A DNA stretch of 64,000 bases from CAVTWY01 sp963738575 (lineage in GTDB: Bacteria; Pseudomonadota; Gammaproteobacteria; Burkholderiales; Burkholderiaceae_C). The translations under genes were made by a program, and so were the position numbers. The DNA lies in the NCBI GenBank assembly GCA_963738575.1, contig CAVTWY010000004.1:806001-870000 (forward strand), in the 5' to 3' direction. Of this stretch, positions 23,443-31,748 are shown piece by piece (the stretch's first letter is position 1; each line of letters starts with the position of its first letter). The notes under the pieces were generated by a model. That model had not been told where the DNA came from. It made no database searches and saw only the letters and a program-made list of their open reading frames with translations.

Positions 23443-23952
23443 ATGATCAAAGTTGGCGACAAGATTCCTTCCAGCACCCTGATGGAGTTTTCAGAAGTTG
23501 AAGGCAACGGCTGCTCGATCGGCCCCAACCCGGTGGACGTGAGCAAGGCCACGGCCGGCAAAACCATCGCTGTGTTTGCCCTGCCAGGCGCCTACACCCC
23601 CACGTGCTCGGCCAAGCACGTGCCAGGCTACGTGCAGCACTTCAATGACCTGAAAGCCGCTGGTGTCGACGAAATCTGGTGTGTCTCGGTCAACGACGCC
23701 TTCGTCATGGGCGCATGGGCGCGCGACCAAAAAACCGCCGGCAAGGTGCGCATGCTGGCCGACGGCAGCGCCGACTTTGCCAAGGCCACGGGTTTGACGC
23801 TCGACTTGACGGCGCGTGGCATGGGTTTGCGGTCCAACCGCTACTCGATGTTGATCAAAGACGGCGTCGTCAAAACGCTCAACGTTGAAGGCCCAGGCAA
23901 GTTTGAGGTGTCTGACGCTGGCACCATGCTGGGCCAAGCCAAAGCCGCTTAA
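23443..23952 (+). CDS. Peroxiredoxin (Prx5/AhpE-like thiol peroxidase)
   Basis: 169 residues. PGAYTPTCSAKHVPGY contains the peroxidatic Cys in the Pro-x3-Thr-x2-Cys setting of Prx5 enzymes; WCVSVNDAFVMGAW and the catalytic Arg in LRSNRYSMLI support this. It reduces hydrogen and organic peroxides in the cytoplasm, usually using glutaredoxin or thioredoxin. It sits between rpsQ (16 bases upstream, good ribosome binding site AAGGAG) and rplN, interrupting the usual rpsQ-rplN order. It is likely co-transcribed with the S10 operon. Confidence 0.92.
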   Translation: MIKVGDKIPSSTLMEFSEVEGNGCSIGPNPVDVSKATAGKTIAVFALPGAYTPTCSAKHVPGYVQHFNDLKAAGVDEIWCVSVNDAFVMGAWARDQKTAGKVRMLADGSADFAKATGLTLDLTARGMGLRSNRYSMLIKDGVVKTLNVEGPGKFEVSDAGTMLGQAKAA

Positions 23953-23969
23953 GCCACGCTCAACCGCAG

Positions 23970-23999
23970 TCGGCCGCATTCGGGGCCGCATGCGGCCGA
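23970..23999 (+). terminator. Perfect 10-base inverted repeat after the peroxiredoxin gene
   Basis: TCGGCCGCAT (23970-23979) and ATGCGGCCGA (23990-23999) around a 10-base loop, 18 bases past the stop. No T run follows, so it is either an attenuating or protective hairpin or a factor-dependent end rather than a classical intrinsic terminator. Confidence 0.45.
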
Positions 24000-24071
24000 A
24001 CGCAACCCAGGGGTGTTCACCCCTTGATTGCAACTTGGGCTGCAGCCCCTACCAAATACCAGCGGTGGGCG

Positions 24072-24100
24072 TTGCAGGCCTCACAATTTCGTGCCATAAT
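24072..24100 (+). promoter_or_regulatory. Predicted promoter of the spc operon
   Basis: TTGCAG (24072-24077) and CATAAT (24095-24100) with a 17-base spacer, about 155 bases before rplN. It would let the spc genes be expressed independently of the S10 genes. Confidence 0.5.
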
Positions 24101-24255
24101 CACAGGCTTCGCTCACGAGGGCGCTGAAGTTATCTTTTGGTCCATGCCACGCATGAGCGCCGAAGGGTTCGCAGCCAACCCCCAAGAGTTTGCCCAATCC
24201 ACGGGCCCAAGACTGACAGTTTCACAGGGGTGAGACGGTTAAGTTGGGGTGAAAA

Positions 24256-24624
24256 ATGATCCAAATGCAATCGCGGCTAGACGTCGCGGACAACACTGGC
24301 GCCAAAACCGTCATGTGCATCAAAGTGCTGGGCGGCTCCAAGCGTCGCTATGCCGGCATCGGTGATGTCATCAAGGTTTCCATCAAAGAAGCCGCGCCGC
24401 GTGGTCGGGTGAAAAAAGGCGAGGTCTATTCGGCCGTCGTCGTTCGCACCGCCAAGGGCGTTCGTCGCCCCGACGGTTCGCTGGTTAAGTTTGATGGCAA
24501 CGCAGCGGTGCTGCTCAATGCCAAGCTCGAGCCGATCGGCACGCGCATCTTCGGCCCGGTGACGCGCGAGTTGCGCACCGAGCGCTTCATGAAGATCGTG
24601 TCGCTGGCGCCCGAAGTGCTTTAA
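24256..24624 (+). CDS. rplN: Large ribosomal subunit protein uL14
   Basis: 122 residues (MIQMQSRLDVADNTGAKTVM to SLAPEVL). Part of the subunit interface; the conserved IKEAAPRGRVKKG and VVRTAKGVRRPDGS segments are present. It is the first gene after the peroxiredoxin interruption and its promoter. Confidence 0.98.
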   Translation: MIQMQSRLDVADNTGAKTVMCIKVLGGSKRRYAGIGDVIKVSIKEAAPRGRVKKGEVYSAVVVRTAKGVRRPDGSLVKFDGNAAVLLNAKLEPIGTRIFGPVTRELRTERFMKIVSLAPEVL

Positions 24625-24663
24625 CGCCCAGGCGTCGAAGCCCCCACAGCAGGACATACAAGC

Positions 24664-25008
24664 ATGAACAAGATTCGCAAAGGCGATTCGGTCATCGTGT
24701 TGACCGGTCGCGACAAAGGCAAGCGTGGCACCGTCACGCAGCGTGTTGACGAAGAGCGCCTCATCGTCGAGGGTGTGAACGTGGCCAAAAAGCACGTCAA
24801 GCCCAACCCGATGAAGGGCACGACGGGTGGCGTGGTTGACAAGACCATGTCCATTCACCAGTCGAACATCGCCATCTTCAACGCCGCCACCGGCAAGGCC
24901 GACCGCGTCGCCATGAAGATGCTCACCGACGACGAGAAGCGCGCCCGCAAAACCCGCGACAACGCGGTTCGGGTGTACCGCTCCAGCGGCGCCGAAATCA
25001 AAGCTTAA
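24664..25008 (+). CDS. rplX: Large ribosomal subunit protein uL24
   Basis: 114 residues with the KOW motif at the start (IRKGDSVIVLTGRDKGKRGTV). One of the two assembly initiators of the 50S subunit, near the tunnel exit. It ends in a basic stretch. ATG is preceded by an AGGA-type binding site. Standard gene order. Confidence 0.98.
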   Translation: MNKIRKGDSVIVLTGRDKGKRGTVTQRVDEERLIVEGVNVAKKHVKPNPMKGTTGGVVDKTMSIHQSNIAIFNAATGKADRVAMKMLTDDEKRARKTRDNAVRVYRSSGAEIKA

Positions 25009-25031
25009 CGCGCAAGGTTTAGGGAAAAGTC

Positions 25032-25667
25032 ATGGCTGAGAAGCAAGCTCCTAAAGAGAAAAAAGCGCCCAAAGAAAAGGGCTCGACGAGCAATGCCAAG
25101 GCGGGCCCCGCCAACGTTGGCAAGGCTGTGTCGCGTCTGCAGACCGAGTACCGCGAGAAGATCGTTCCCGCGCTGGTCAAGCAGTTTGGCTACAAGTCAG
25201 TGATGCAGGCGCCACGCCTCACCAAGATCACGCTCAACATGGGCGTGAGCGAGGCCGTTGCCGACAAAAAGGTGATGGACAGCGCGGTGAGCGACCTGGC
25301 CAAGATCTCGGGCCAAAAGCCTGTGGTCACGGTCACTAAAAAAGCCATCGCCAACTTCAAGGTTCGTGACGGTGTGCCCATCGGCACCATGGTCACCCTG
25401 CGTGGCACCCGAATGTACGAGTTTCTCGATCGCTTTGTCACCGTGGCCCTGCCGCGTGTGCGCGACTTCCGGGGTATCTCGGGCCGTGCGTTTGACGGCC
25501 GTGGCAACTACAACACGGGCGTTAAAGAACAAATCATTTTTCCCGAAATCGATTACGACAAGATCGACGCACTGCGTGGCATGAACATCAGCATCACCAC
25601 CAGCGCCAAGACCGACGAAGAGTGCAAAGCGCTGCTGACAGCGTTTCGCTTCCCGTTCAAGAACTAA
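25032..25667 (+). CDS. rplE: Large ribosomal subunit protein uL5 with Lys-rich N-terminal extension
   Basis: 211 residues, about 30 more than E. coli L5. Residues 1-32 are a Lys/Ala-rich disordered leader (EKQAPKEKKAPKEKGSTSNA); normal L5 starts about residue 36 (SRLQTEYREKIVPALVKQFG). It binds 5S rRNA and contacts P-site tRNA. An internal Met (VMQAPRL) lies inside the conserved domain, so the longer start is the realistic one. Confidence 0.95.
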   Translation: MAEKQAPKEKKAPKEKGSTSNAKAGPANVGKAVSRLQTEYREKIVPALVKQFGYKSVMQAPRLTKITLNMGVSEAVADKKVMDSAVSDLAKISGQKPVVTVTKKAIANFKVRDGVPIGTMVTLRGTRMYEFLDRFVTVALPRVRDFRGISGRAFDGRGNYNTGVKEQIIFPEIDYDKIDALRGMNISITTSAKTDEECKALLTAFRFPFKN

Positions 25668-25677
25668 GGACACAAGC

Positions 25678-25983
25678 GTGGCCAAACTTTCGCTTATTCA
25701 ACGTGAGTCCAAGCGCGAAGCGCTGGTGGCTAAGTTCGCCAAGAAGTATGCGGAGCTGAAGGGCATTGCCGACAGCGCCAAAAACAGCGACCAGGAGCGT
25801 TACCGTGCGCGCCTCGAGCTGCAAAAGCTTCCGCGCAACGCCTACCCCACCCGGTTGCGCAACCGCTGCGCCCTGACGGGGCGTCCACGCGGCACGTTCC
25901 GCAAGTTTGGCCTGGGCCGTAGCAAGATTCGCGACCTCGCCTTCAAAGGCGATATCCCCGGCGTCGTCAAGGCGAGCTGGTGA
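25678..25983 (+). CDS. rpsN: Small ribosomal subunit protein uS14
   Basis: 101 residues from a GTG start (AKLSLIQRESKREALVAKFA to KGDIPGVVKASW). It is the longer zinc-free form: the conserved part reads RNRCALTGRPRGTFRKFGL with only one Cys, so no zinc ribbon is made. A 30S head protein. Ten bases after rplE. Confidence 0.97.
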   Translation: MAKLSLIQRESKREALVAKFAKKYAELKGIADSAKNSDQERYRARLELQKLPRNAYPTRLRNRCALTGRPRGTFRKFGLGRSKIRDLAFKGDIPGVVKASW

Positions 25984-26008
25984 TCGGCACGCAAGAGGAG
26001 CAATTCAC

Positions 26009-26401
26009 ATGAGCATGAGTGACCCGATCGCCGACATGTTGACCCGCATTCGCAACGCCCAAAGCGTTGCCAAGCCTGTGGTGAGCATGCCAGCGTCCAA
26101 ACTCAAAGTGGCGATCGCCCAAGTCCTCAAGGACGAAGGCTACATCGACGGCTTTGCGATCAAAGGCGATGCCAAGCGCGAGCTTGAAATCTCGCTCAAG
26201 TACTACGCCGGTCGCCCGGTGATTGAGCGCATCGAGCGCGTCAGTCGCCCTGGCTTGCGTGTCTACAAAGGCCGCCACGACATTCCCCAAATCATGAACG
26301 GTTTGGGTGTTGCCATCGTCACCACACCCAAGGGTGTGATGACCGACCGCAAGGCCCGCGCCACCGGCACCGGTGGCGAAGTGCTGTGCCTGGTTGCCTA
26401 A
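26009..26401 (+). CDS. rpsH: Small ribosomal subunit protein uS8
   Basis: 130 residues from ATG 26009 (MSMSDPIADMLTRIRNAQSV to GGEVLCLVA). It binds the central domain of 16S rRNA and is the spc-operon repressor in E. coli. The frame is open upstream to 25907 but family alignment starts here, with a GAGGAG binding site just before. Confidence 0.98.
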   Translation: MSMSDPIADMLTRIRNAQSVAKPVVSMPASKLKVAIAQVLKDEGYIDGFAIKGDAKRELEISLKYYAGRPVIERIERVSRPGLRVYKGRHDIPQIMNGLGVAIVTTPKGVMTDRKARATGTGGEVLCLVA

Positions 26402-26403
26402 CT

Positions 26404-26478
26404 ATGGCCCCCACGCTCACTATGTTCGCTGCCCCCCAAGGGGGCTGGTCCGCCTTGGGAGCGGCCCGGCGGCGGCCC
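26404..26478. repeat. REP-like GC-rich palindromic element between rpsH and rplF
   Basis: Begins GGCCCCCACGCTCACTATG and holds the hairpin GCCCCCCAAGGGGGC plus the GGCGGCCCG-like end. Same layout as the element at 20809-20876. It starts 3 bases after the rpsH stop. Confidence 0.7.
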
Positions 26479-26512
26479 GCATGGTCCGTGAATCCTAATC
26501 GAGGTTATTGAC

Positions 26513-27047
26513 ATGTCACGCGTAGGAAAAATGCCGATCACGGTGCCCAAGGGCGCTGAGGTCAAATTGACGGCCGAGCAGATCAGCGTCAAGGGCGCTG
26601 TGGGCGCGCTCACCCTTGGCCGTCAACAAGCTGGTCACCATCAAGCACGAAGGCGATGTCATCTCCTTCGCGCCTGTGGGCGATTCGGCCGAGGCCAATG
26701 CGATGAGCGGCACCATGCGTGCGCTGGTCAACAACATGGTCAACGGCTCCACCAAAGGCTTCGAGAAGAAGCTGACGCTGGTGGGTGTGGGCTTTCGTGC
26801 CCAAGCCCAAGGCCAAAAGCTCAATTTGCAAATCGGTTTTTCGCACCCCGTGGTCAAAGAAATGCCCGCCGGTGTGAAGGTCGAGACACCGACCCAAACC
26901 GAGATCATCATCAAAGGCGCTGACCGCCAGTCGGTGGGCCAAGTGGCCGCCGAGGTGCGTGCCTTCCGTCCGCCCGAGCCCTACAAGGGCAAGGGCATCC
27001 GTTACGCCGATGAGCGCGTAACCCTCAAAGAGACGAAGAAGAAGTAA
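26513..27047 (+). CDS. rplF: Large ribosomal subunit protein uL6, frameshifted by an apparent 1-base insertion
   Basis: The first frame encodes MSRVGKMPITVPKGAEVKL to GAVGALTL (26513-26617); the rest, AVNKLVTIKHEGDV to VTLKETKKK, is in the next frame (ending 27047). Reading CTTGGCC at 26616-26622 as CTTGCC joins both halves into a normal 177-residue L6, which supports the sarcin-ricin loop region. The gene is essential in known bacteria and both halves are otherwise perfect, so an inserted G in the sequence is the likely cause. Confidence 0.93.
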
Positions 27048-27056
27048 GAGGCTGCG

Positions 27057-27428
27057 ATGACCACCATCACCAAAAAAGAATCTCGCCTGCGCCGCTCGCG
27101 TCAAACGCGGGTGCGCATTGCCCTCAACCGCGTGGCACGCCTGACGGTGTTCCGCACCAACTTGCACATCTACGCCAGCGTCATCTCCGAAGATGGCGCC
27201 AAGGTGTTGGCCAGTGCGTCCACCGCCGAAAAAGACGTGCGCACCCAGCTTGGTGGCAATGGCAAGGGTGGCAATGCCGCTGCGGCCGCAGCCGTGGGCA
27301 AGCGCATTGCTGAAAAAGCCAAGGCCGCCGGTGTTGAGCGCGTTGCGTTCGACCGCGCTGGTTTTGCATACCATGGCCGCGTCAAAGCGCTGGCCGAGGC
27401 CGCGCGTGAAGCCGGCCTTCAGTTCTGA
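27057..27428 (+). CDS. rplR: Large ribosomal subunit protein uL18
   Basis: 123 residues (MTTITKKESRLRRSRQTRVR to EAAREAGLQF). It binds 5S rRNA with L5. The C-terminal signature FDRAGFAYHGRVKALAEAAR is intact. Starts 9 bases after rplF. Confidence 0.98.
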   Translation: MTTITKKESRLRRSRQTRVRIALNRVARLTVFRTNLHIYASVISEDGAKVLASASTAEKDVRTQLGGNGKGGNAAAAAAVGKRIAEKAKAAGVERVAFDRAGFAYHGRVKALAEAAREAGLQF

Positions 27429-27455
27429 TGACGTCACGAATTTAGGAACAGTCAG

Positions 27456-27974
27456 ATGGCAAAGTTTCAACCTCGCGCCCAGGCCGAAGCCAATGAGGAC
27501 GGTCTCAAAGAAAAGATGATTGCGGTCAACCGCGTCACCAAGGTGGTCAAAGGCGGCCGCACCATGAGTTTTGCTGCCCTCACCGTGGTCGGTGATGGCG
27601 ACGGCCGCATTGGCATGGGCAAAGGCAAGGCCAAAGAGGTGCCTGTTGCTGTGCAAAAGGCCATGGAAGGTGCACGTCGCGAAATGATTCGCGTGTCGCT
27701 GCGCAATGGCACGATCCAGCACAACGTTCGGGGCCAACACGGCGCCGCCAAAGTGCTGATGATGCCTGCCCCCGCAGGCACAGGCATCATTGCTGGCGGC
27801 CCGATGCGCGCTGTATTCGAAGTCATGGGCATCACCGACATCGTCGCTAAATGCCTGGGCTCGACCAACCCGTACAACTTGGTGCGTGCCACGATGGACG
27901 CGCTCAAGCGCTCGACCACTCCGGCTGAAGTTGCTGCCAAGCGCGGCAAAACAGTCGAAGAAATCTTGGGCTGA
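27456..27974 (+). CDS. rpsE: Small ribosomal subunit protein uS5
   Basis: 172 residues (MAKFQPRAQAEANEDGLKEK to KTVEEILG). An accuracy protein at the mRNA entry site. KVVKGGRTMSFAALTVVGDG, where spectinomycin-resistance changes occur, is unmodified at the VKGGR loop. The N-terminal 15 residues are a short extension typical of the group. Confidence 0.98.
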   Translation: MAKFQPRAQAEANEDGLKEKMIAVNRVTKVVKGGRTMSFAALTVVGDGDGRIGMGKGKAKEVPVAVQKAMEGARREMIRVSLRNGTIQHNVRGQHGAAKVLMMPAPAGTGIIAGGPMRAVFEVMGITDIVAKCLGSTNPYNLVRATMDALKRSTTPAEVAAKRGKTVEEILG

Positions 27975-27997
27975 CCCTCTCTCGAAAGACCATCGTT

Positions 27998-28180
27998 ATG
28001 GCCGATAAGAAAACCCTCACCGTCAAGCTCGTGCGAAGCATCGCCGGCACCCTGCAGTCGCACCGTGACACCGTGCGTGGCCTGGGCTTGCGCCGCCTCA
28101 ACAGCCAGCGCACGCTCGAAGACACGCCTTCGGTGCGCGGCATGATCAACAAGGTTGCATACCTGGTCAAGGTGATCTGA
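27998..28180 (+). CDS. rpmD: Large ribosomal subunit protein uL30
   Basis: 60 residues (MADKKTLTVKLVRSIAGTLQ to YLVKVI). A small 50S surface protein that is absent from some bacterial groups. The RDTVRGLGLRRLNS segment is typical. Lies between rpsE and rplO, two bases before the rplO start. Confidence 0.97.
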   Translation: MADKKTLTVKLVRSIAGTLQSHRDTVRGLGLRRLNSQRTLEDTPSVRGMINKVAYLVKVI

Positions 28181-28182
28181 AC

Positions 28183-28615
28183 ATGGAACTCAATACCATC
28201 AAGCCCCCAGCGGGCAGCAAAAAAGCACGCCGTCGCGTGGGCCGTGGCATTGGCTCGGGCCTGGGCAAAACAGCGGGCCGTGGCCACAAAGGCCAAAAGT
28301 CGCGCGCCGGTGGTTTCCACAAGGTTGGCTTTGAAGGCGGCCAGATGCCGCTGCAGCGTCGCTTGCCCAAGCGTGGCTTCAAGTCGATGAACAAGCCCTA
28401 CGTGGACGAAATCACCCTCACCGACTTGCAGCGCCTGGACGCGAGCCGAAGTCAACCTGCTCACGCTCAAGCAAGCAGGCTTGGTGGGCGTGTTGGCGCG
28501 CAACGTTCGTGTCGTCAAAACCGGCGAGCTGACACGCAAAGTGGCGGTGCATGGTTTGGGTGCCACAGCCGGCGCCAAGGCCATGATTGAAGCCGCTGGC
28601 GGCTCTGTCGCCTAA
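28183..28615 (+). CDS. rplO: Large ribosomal subunit protein uL15, frameshifted by an apparent 1-base insertion
   Basis: The front (MELNTIKPPAGSKKARRRVG to LTDLQRLDA) and the end (AEVNLLTLKQAGLVGVLARN to EAAGGSVA, TAA at 28613-28615) are both normal L15, but lie in different frames. Removing the A at about 28444 (GCGAGCC to GCGGCC) joins them into about 143 residues. L15 is a late-assembly 50S protein. As written, the first frame would end at 28590 with a scrambled tail. Confidence 0.93.
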
Positions 28616-28647
28616 GCGGCACCAGCGCCTTCGAAAGCACACAAGAA

Positions 28648-29968
28648 GTGGCAACCAACGCACAGCAACTGGCCAAGAGCGGCAAGTACGGCGATCTTAT
28701 CTCGCCGTCTTGTGTTCTTGCTTGCTGCACTGCTCGTTTACCGCATTGGCACGCACATCCCGGTGCCGGGCATCGACCCCGACCAGCTGCGGCAGTTGTT
28801 CAAAACGCAAAGTGGCGGCATCCTGGACATGTTCAACATGTTTTCGGGTGGCGCGCTCGAGCGCTTCTCCATTTTTGCGCTGGGCATCATGCCGTACATC
28901 AGTGCGTCGATCATCATGCAATTGATGACGTACGTGGTGCCGTCGCTCGAGTCGCTCAAGAAAGAAGGCGAAAGTGGTCGCCGCAAGATCACGCAGTACA
29001 CGCGTTACGGCACGCTGGGCTTGGCGCTGTTTCAGTCGGCGAGCATCGCCATTGCGCTAGAAAGCTCAGCTGGGTTGGTGATCTCGCCTGGCCTCGGTTT
29101 TCGGGTCACTGCCATCGCCAGCTTGGTGGCGGGCACCATGTTCATGATGTGGTTGGGTGAACAAATCACCGAGCGTGGCTTGGGCAACGGCATCTCCATC
29201 CTGATTTTTGCGGGCATTGCCGCAGGCTTGCCAAGCGCCGTGGGTGGCCTGTTTGAGTTGATTCGCACCGGCGCCATGGGCATCCCGGTGGCCATCATCA
29301 TCATCGGTCTGATCGCTTTTGTGACCTTCGCAGTGGTGTTCATCGAGCGCGGGCAGCGCAAGATTTTGGTCAACTACGCCAAGCGCCAGGTGGGCAACAA
29401 GGTGTATGCAGGCCAGTCAACGCACCTGCCGCTCAAGCTCAACATGTCGGGCGTGATCCCGCCGATTTTTGCCTCGTCGATCATTTTGCTGCCGGCGACT
29501 ATCGTGGGTTGGTTTGCCACCAGCCAGTCCGACAGCTGGCTCACGCGCACGCTCAAAGACGTGTCGTCGGCTTTGTCGCCGGGGCAGCCCATCTACGTCA
29601 TGCTGTATGCAGCCATGATTGTTTTCTTCTGCTTCTTCTACACCGCGCTGGTGTTCAACAGCAAAGAAACGGCCGACAACTTGAAGAAGAGTGGTGCGTT
29701 CATCCCAGGCATTCGCCCGGGTGACCAGACCGCACGCTTCATTGATCGCATCTTGGCCCGCTTGACGCTGGCTGGCGCCATCTACATCACGCTGGTGTGT
29801 TTGTTGCCCGAGTTTCTGACATTGAAGTACAACGTGCCGTTCTATTTCGGCGGCACGTCGTTGTTGATCATCGTGGTGGTCACGATGGACTTTTGGGCGC
29901 AAGTTCAAAGCTACATCATGAGCCACCAATACGAGTCATTGTTGAAAAAGGCATCGTTCAAGAGCTAA
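28648..29968 (+). CDS. secY: Protein translocase subunit SecY, frameshifted near the start by an apparent 1-base insertion
   Basis: A GTG start at 28648 gives MATNAQQLAKSGKYGDL; the following RRLVFLLAALLVYRIGTHIP is in the next frame. Dropping one A at about 28699 (CTTATCTCGC to CTTTCTCGC) restores a protein of about 439 residues with ten membrane segments, the plug and pore region (SGGILDMFNMFSGGALERFS) and the cytoplasmic loop FIERGQRKILVNYAKRQ. SecY is the channel of the Sec pathway. The rest of the frame to 29968 is clean. Confidence 0.93.
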
Positions 29969-29973
29969 AGGCC

Positions 29974-30024
29974 GTGTCGAAAGACGACGCACGGGCCAAG
30001 CAGCAAAACGATCAAAAGGTTTAG
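29974..30024 (+). other. Very short reading frame between secY and rpmJ
   Basis: A GTG start gives 16 residues (MSKDDARAKQQNDQKV). The first residues recall the M-A/S-K-D/E-D start of initiation factor IF-1, whose gene often sits here, but nothing else of infA is present. It may be a chance frame or a remnant. Confidence 0.2.
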
Positions 30025-30033
30025 GAGAAGCGC

Positions 30034-30147
30034 ATGAAAGTCTCGGCATCGGTTAAAAAAATGTGTCGCAACTGCAAAGTCATCCGACGCAATGGTGTCG
30101 TGCGCGTGATTTGCACCGACCCACGCCACAAGCAGCGTCAGGGTTGA
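30034..30147 (+). CDS. rpmJ: Large ribosomal subunit protein bL36
   Basis: 37 residues (MKVSASVKKMCRNCKVIRRN to RHKQRQG). The zinc-ribbon form: CxxC in MCRNCKV, then C-x4-H in ICTDPRH. A GGAG site precedes the ATG by 6 bases. It binds 23S rRNA in the mature 50S subunit. Confidence 0.97.
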   Translation: MKVSASVKKMCRNCKVIRRNGVVRVICTDPRHKQRQG

Positions 30148-30179
30148 TTCCCCCTCGCACAGGACATTGAAAGAAAACC

Positions 30180-30545
30180 ATGGCACGCATTGCTGGTATC
30201 AACATTCCCCCGCACAAGCACGCTGAAATCGGCTTGACTTCCATTTACGGCATTGGCCGCTGCACGGCGCAAAAAATTTGCGACGCTGCGGGCATTCCGT
30301 ACTCGAAGAAGATCAAAGACCTGAACGACGGCGATCTTGAAAAGATTCGTGAAGAAATCGGTCGCATGACGATCGAGGGCGACCTGCGCCGCGAAATGTC
30401 GATCAACATCAAACGTTTGATGGACCTCGGCTGCTACCGTGGCCTGCGTCACCGTCGCGGCTTGCCCGTGCGTGGCCAGCGCACCAAAACCAATGCTCGC
30501 ACGCGCAAAGGCCCCCGCAAATCGGGCGCCGTGATCAAGAAGTAA
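30180..30545 (+). CDS. rpsM: Small ribosomal subunit protein uS13
   Basis: 121 residues (MARIAGINIPPHKHAEIGLT to RKSGAVIKK). A 30S head protein that forms the intersubunit bridge to L5 and touches P-site tRNA with its basic tail. Conserved parts SIYGIGRCTAQKICDAAGI and YRGLRHRRGLPVRGQRTKTN are intact. First gene of the alpha operon. Confidence 0.98.
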   Translation: MARIAGINIPPHKHAEIGLTSIYGIGRCTAQKICDAAGIPYSKKIKDLNDGDLEKIREEIGRMTIEGDLRREMSINIKRLMDLGCYRGLRHRRGLPVRGQRTKTNARTRKGPRKSGAVIKK

Positions 30546-30590
30546 AGCACCGCTTCGTCGCTCTGCACCGCATCCTAGGACACACCCACC

Positions 30591-30995
30591 ATGGCAAAAG
30601 CCCCTCTTAACGCCGCAGCACGTCGCGTCAGCAAAAAAGTTCGCAAGAACGTGGCTGACGGCATTGCGCACGTGCACGCGTCGTTCAACAACACCATCAT
30701 CACCATCACCGACCGCCAAGGCGGCGCGCTCTCGTGGGCGTCCAGCGGTGGCCAGGGTTTTAAAGGTTCGCGCAAGAGCACGCCTTTTGCAGCGCAGGTG
30801 GCGGCTGAAAACGCCGGCCGTGCCGCGCAAGAGCAAGGCATCAAGAACCTCGACGTGCGCATCAAGGGCCCGGGCCCTGGCCGCGAGTCGTCGGTGCGCG
30901 CGCTGGCGTCGCTTGGCATTCGCATCACCATGATTTCTGACGTCACCCCGGTGCCGCACAACGGTTGCCGCCCTCAAAAGCGTCGCCGCATTTGA
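30591..30995 (+). CDS. rpsK: Small ribosomal subunit protein uS11
   Basis: 134 residues (MAKAPLNAAARRVSKKVRKN to RPQKRRRI). It lies on the 30S platform near the E site. The signature SDVTPVPHNGCRPQKRRR is intact. Follows rpsM after 45 bases. Confidence 0.98.
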   Translation: MAKAPLNAAARRVSKKVRKNVADGIAHVHASFNNTIITITDRQGGALSWASSGGQGFKGSRKSTPFAAQVAAENAGRAAQEQGIKNLDVRIKGPGPGRESSVRALASLGIRITMISDVTPVPHNGCRPQKRRRI

Positions 30996-31124
30996 TTGTT
31001 TAGTTTCTCTTTCTCTCTTTAACCACCGTTCGGACGCTCCAACAAGAACATCCCGCCGAACTTGCGCAAGGTGGCTTGAAACTTCAAGCCGCTGCTTGCG
31101 TCAGACAGTCTCAAAGGAAAACAA

Positions 31125-31748
31125 GTGGCACGTTACCTGGGCCCCAAGGCCAAGCTCTCGCGACGCGAGGGCACCGATCTATTTCTGAAAAGCGCGCGAC
31201 GCGCCATCAGCGACAAGTCCAAGTTCGAGACCAAGCCCGGTCAGCATGGCCGCACCAGCGGTTCACGCACCAGCGACTACGGTTTGCAGCTGCGCGAGAA
31301 GCAAAAAGTCAAACGCATGTACGGTGTGCTGGAGCGCCAGTTCCGCCGTTACTTTGCCGAGGCGTCACGCCAGCGTGGTAACACCGGTGCTCACTTGCTG
31401 ACCATCCTGGAGTCGCGCCTGGACAACGTGGTGTACCGCATGGGTTACGCCAGCACGCGCGCCGAAGCACGTCAATTGGTGTCGCACCGCGCCATCACGG
31501 TCAACGGCAAGCCCGTTGACATTGCGTCGTACGCCGTCAAGCCCGGTGACGCCGTCAGCGTGCGCGAAAAGTCCAAAGCGCAATTGCGCATCATCGACGC
31601 GATGAAGCTGGCCGAGTCGGTTGGCATGCCCGCGTGGGTCAAGGTCGACGGCCCCAAGCTCGAGGGCGTGTTCACCAAGTCGCCTGACCGCGATGAGTTT
31701 GGCGCTGAGATCAACGAATCGCTGATCGTCGAGTTGTACTCGAGGTAA
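31125..31748 (+). CDS. rpsD: Small ribosomal subunit protein uS4
   Basis: 207 residues from a GTG start (ARYLGPKAKLSRREGTDLFL to LIVELYSR). A primary 16S rRNA binder and accuracy protein; it is the alpha-operon repressor in E. coli. The S4 RNA-binding domain (LDNVVYRMGYASTRAEARQL) is intact. An AAGGAA site precedes the start. Confidence 0.98.
   Translation: MARYLGPKAKLSRREGTDLFLKSARRAISDKSKFETKPGQHGRTSGSRTSDYGLQLREKQKVKRMYGVLERQFRRYFAEASRQRGNTGAHLLTILESRLDNVVYRMGYASTRAEARQLVSHRAITVNGKPVDIASYAVKPGDAVSVREKSKAQLRIIDAMKLAESVGMPAWVKVDGPKLEGVFTKSPDRDEFGAEINESLIVELYSR

Larger units (their letters stand above)
23953..24255 (+). other. Gap between the peroxiredoxin gene and rplN
   Basis: A 303-base stretch carrying an inverted repeat (23970-23999) and a promoter-like element (24072-24100). 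No small gene is convincing. The presence of both suggests that the spc part can be transcribed separately from the S10 part. Confidence 0.5.

Noticed and set aside
26611..28705. Programmed ribosomal frameshifting in rplF, rplO and secY
   Set aside because: The sites do not share a common heptamer, lack an evident stimulatory structure, and the same kind of insertion occurs in an unrelated dehydrogenase gene; sequence error is simpler. Recorded only as an alternative.
29974..30024. A true infA gene
   Set aside because: Only 16 codons; nothing of the IF-1 OB fold follows. Kept only as a weak remark.
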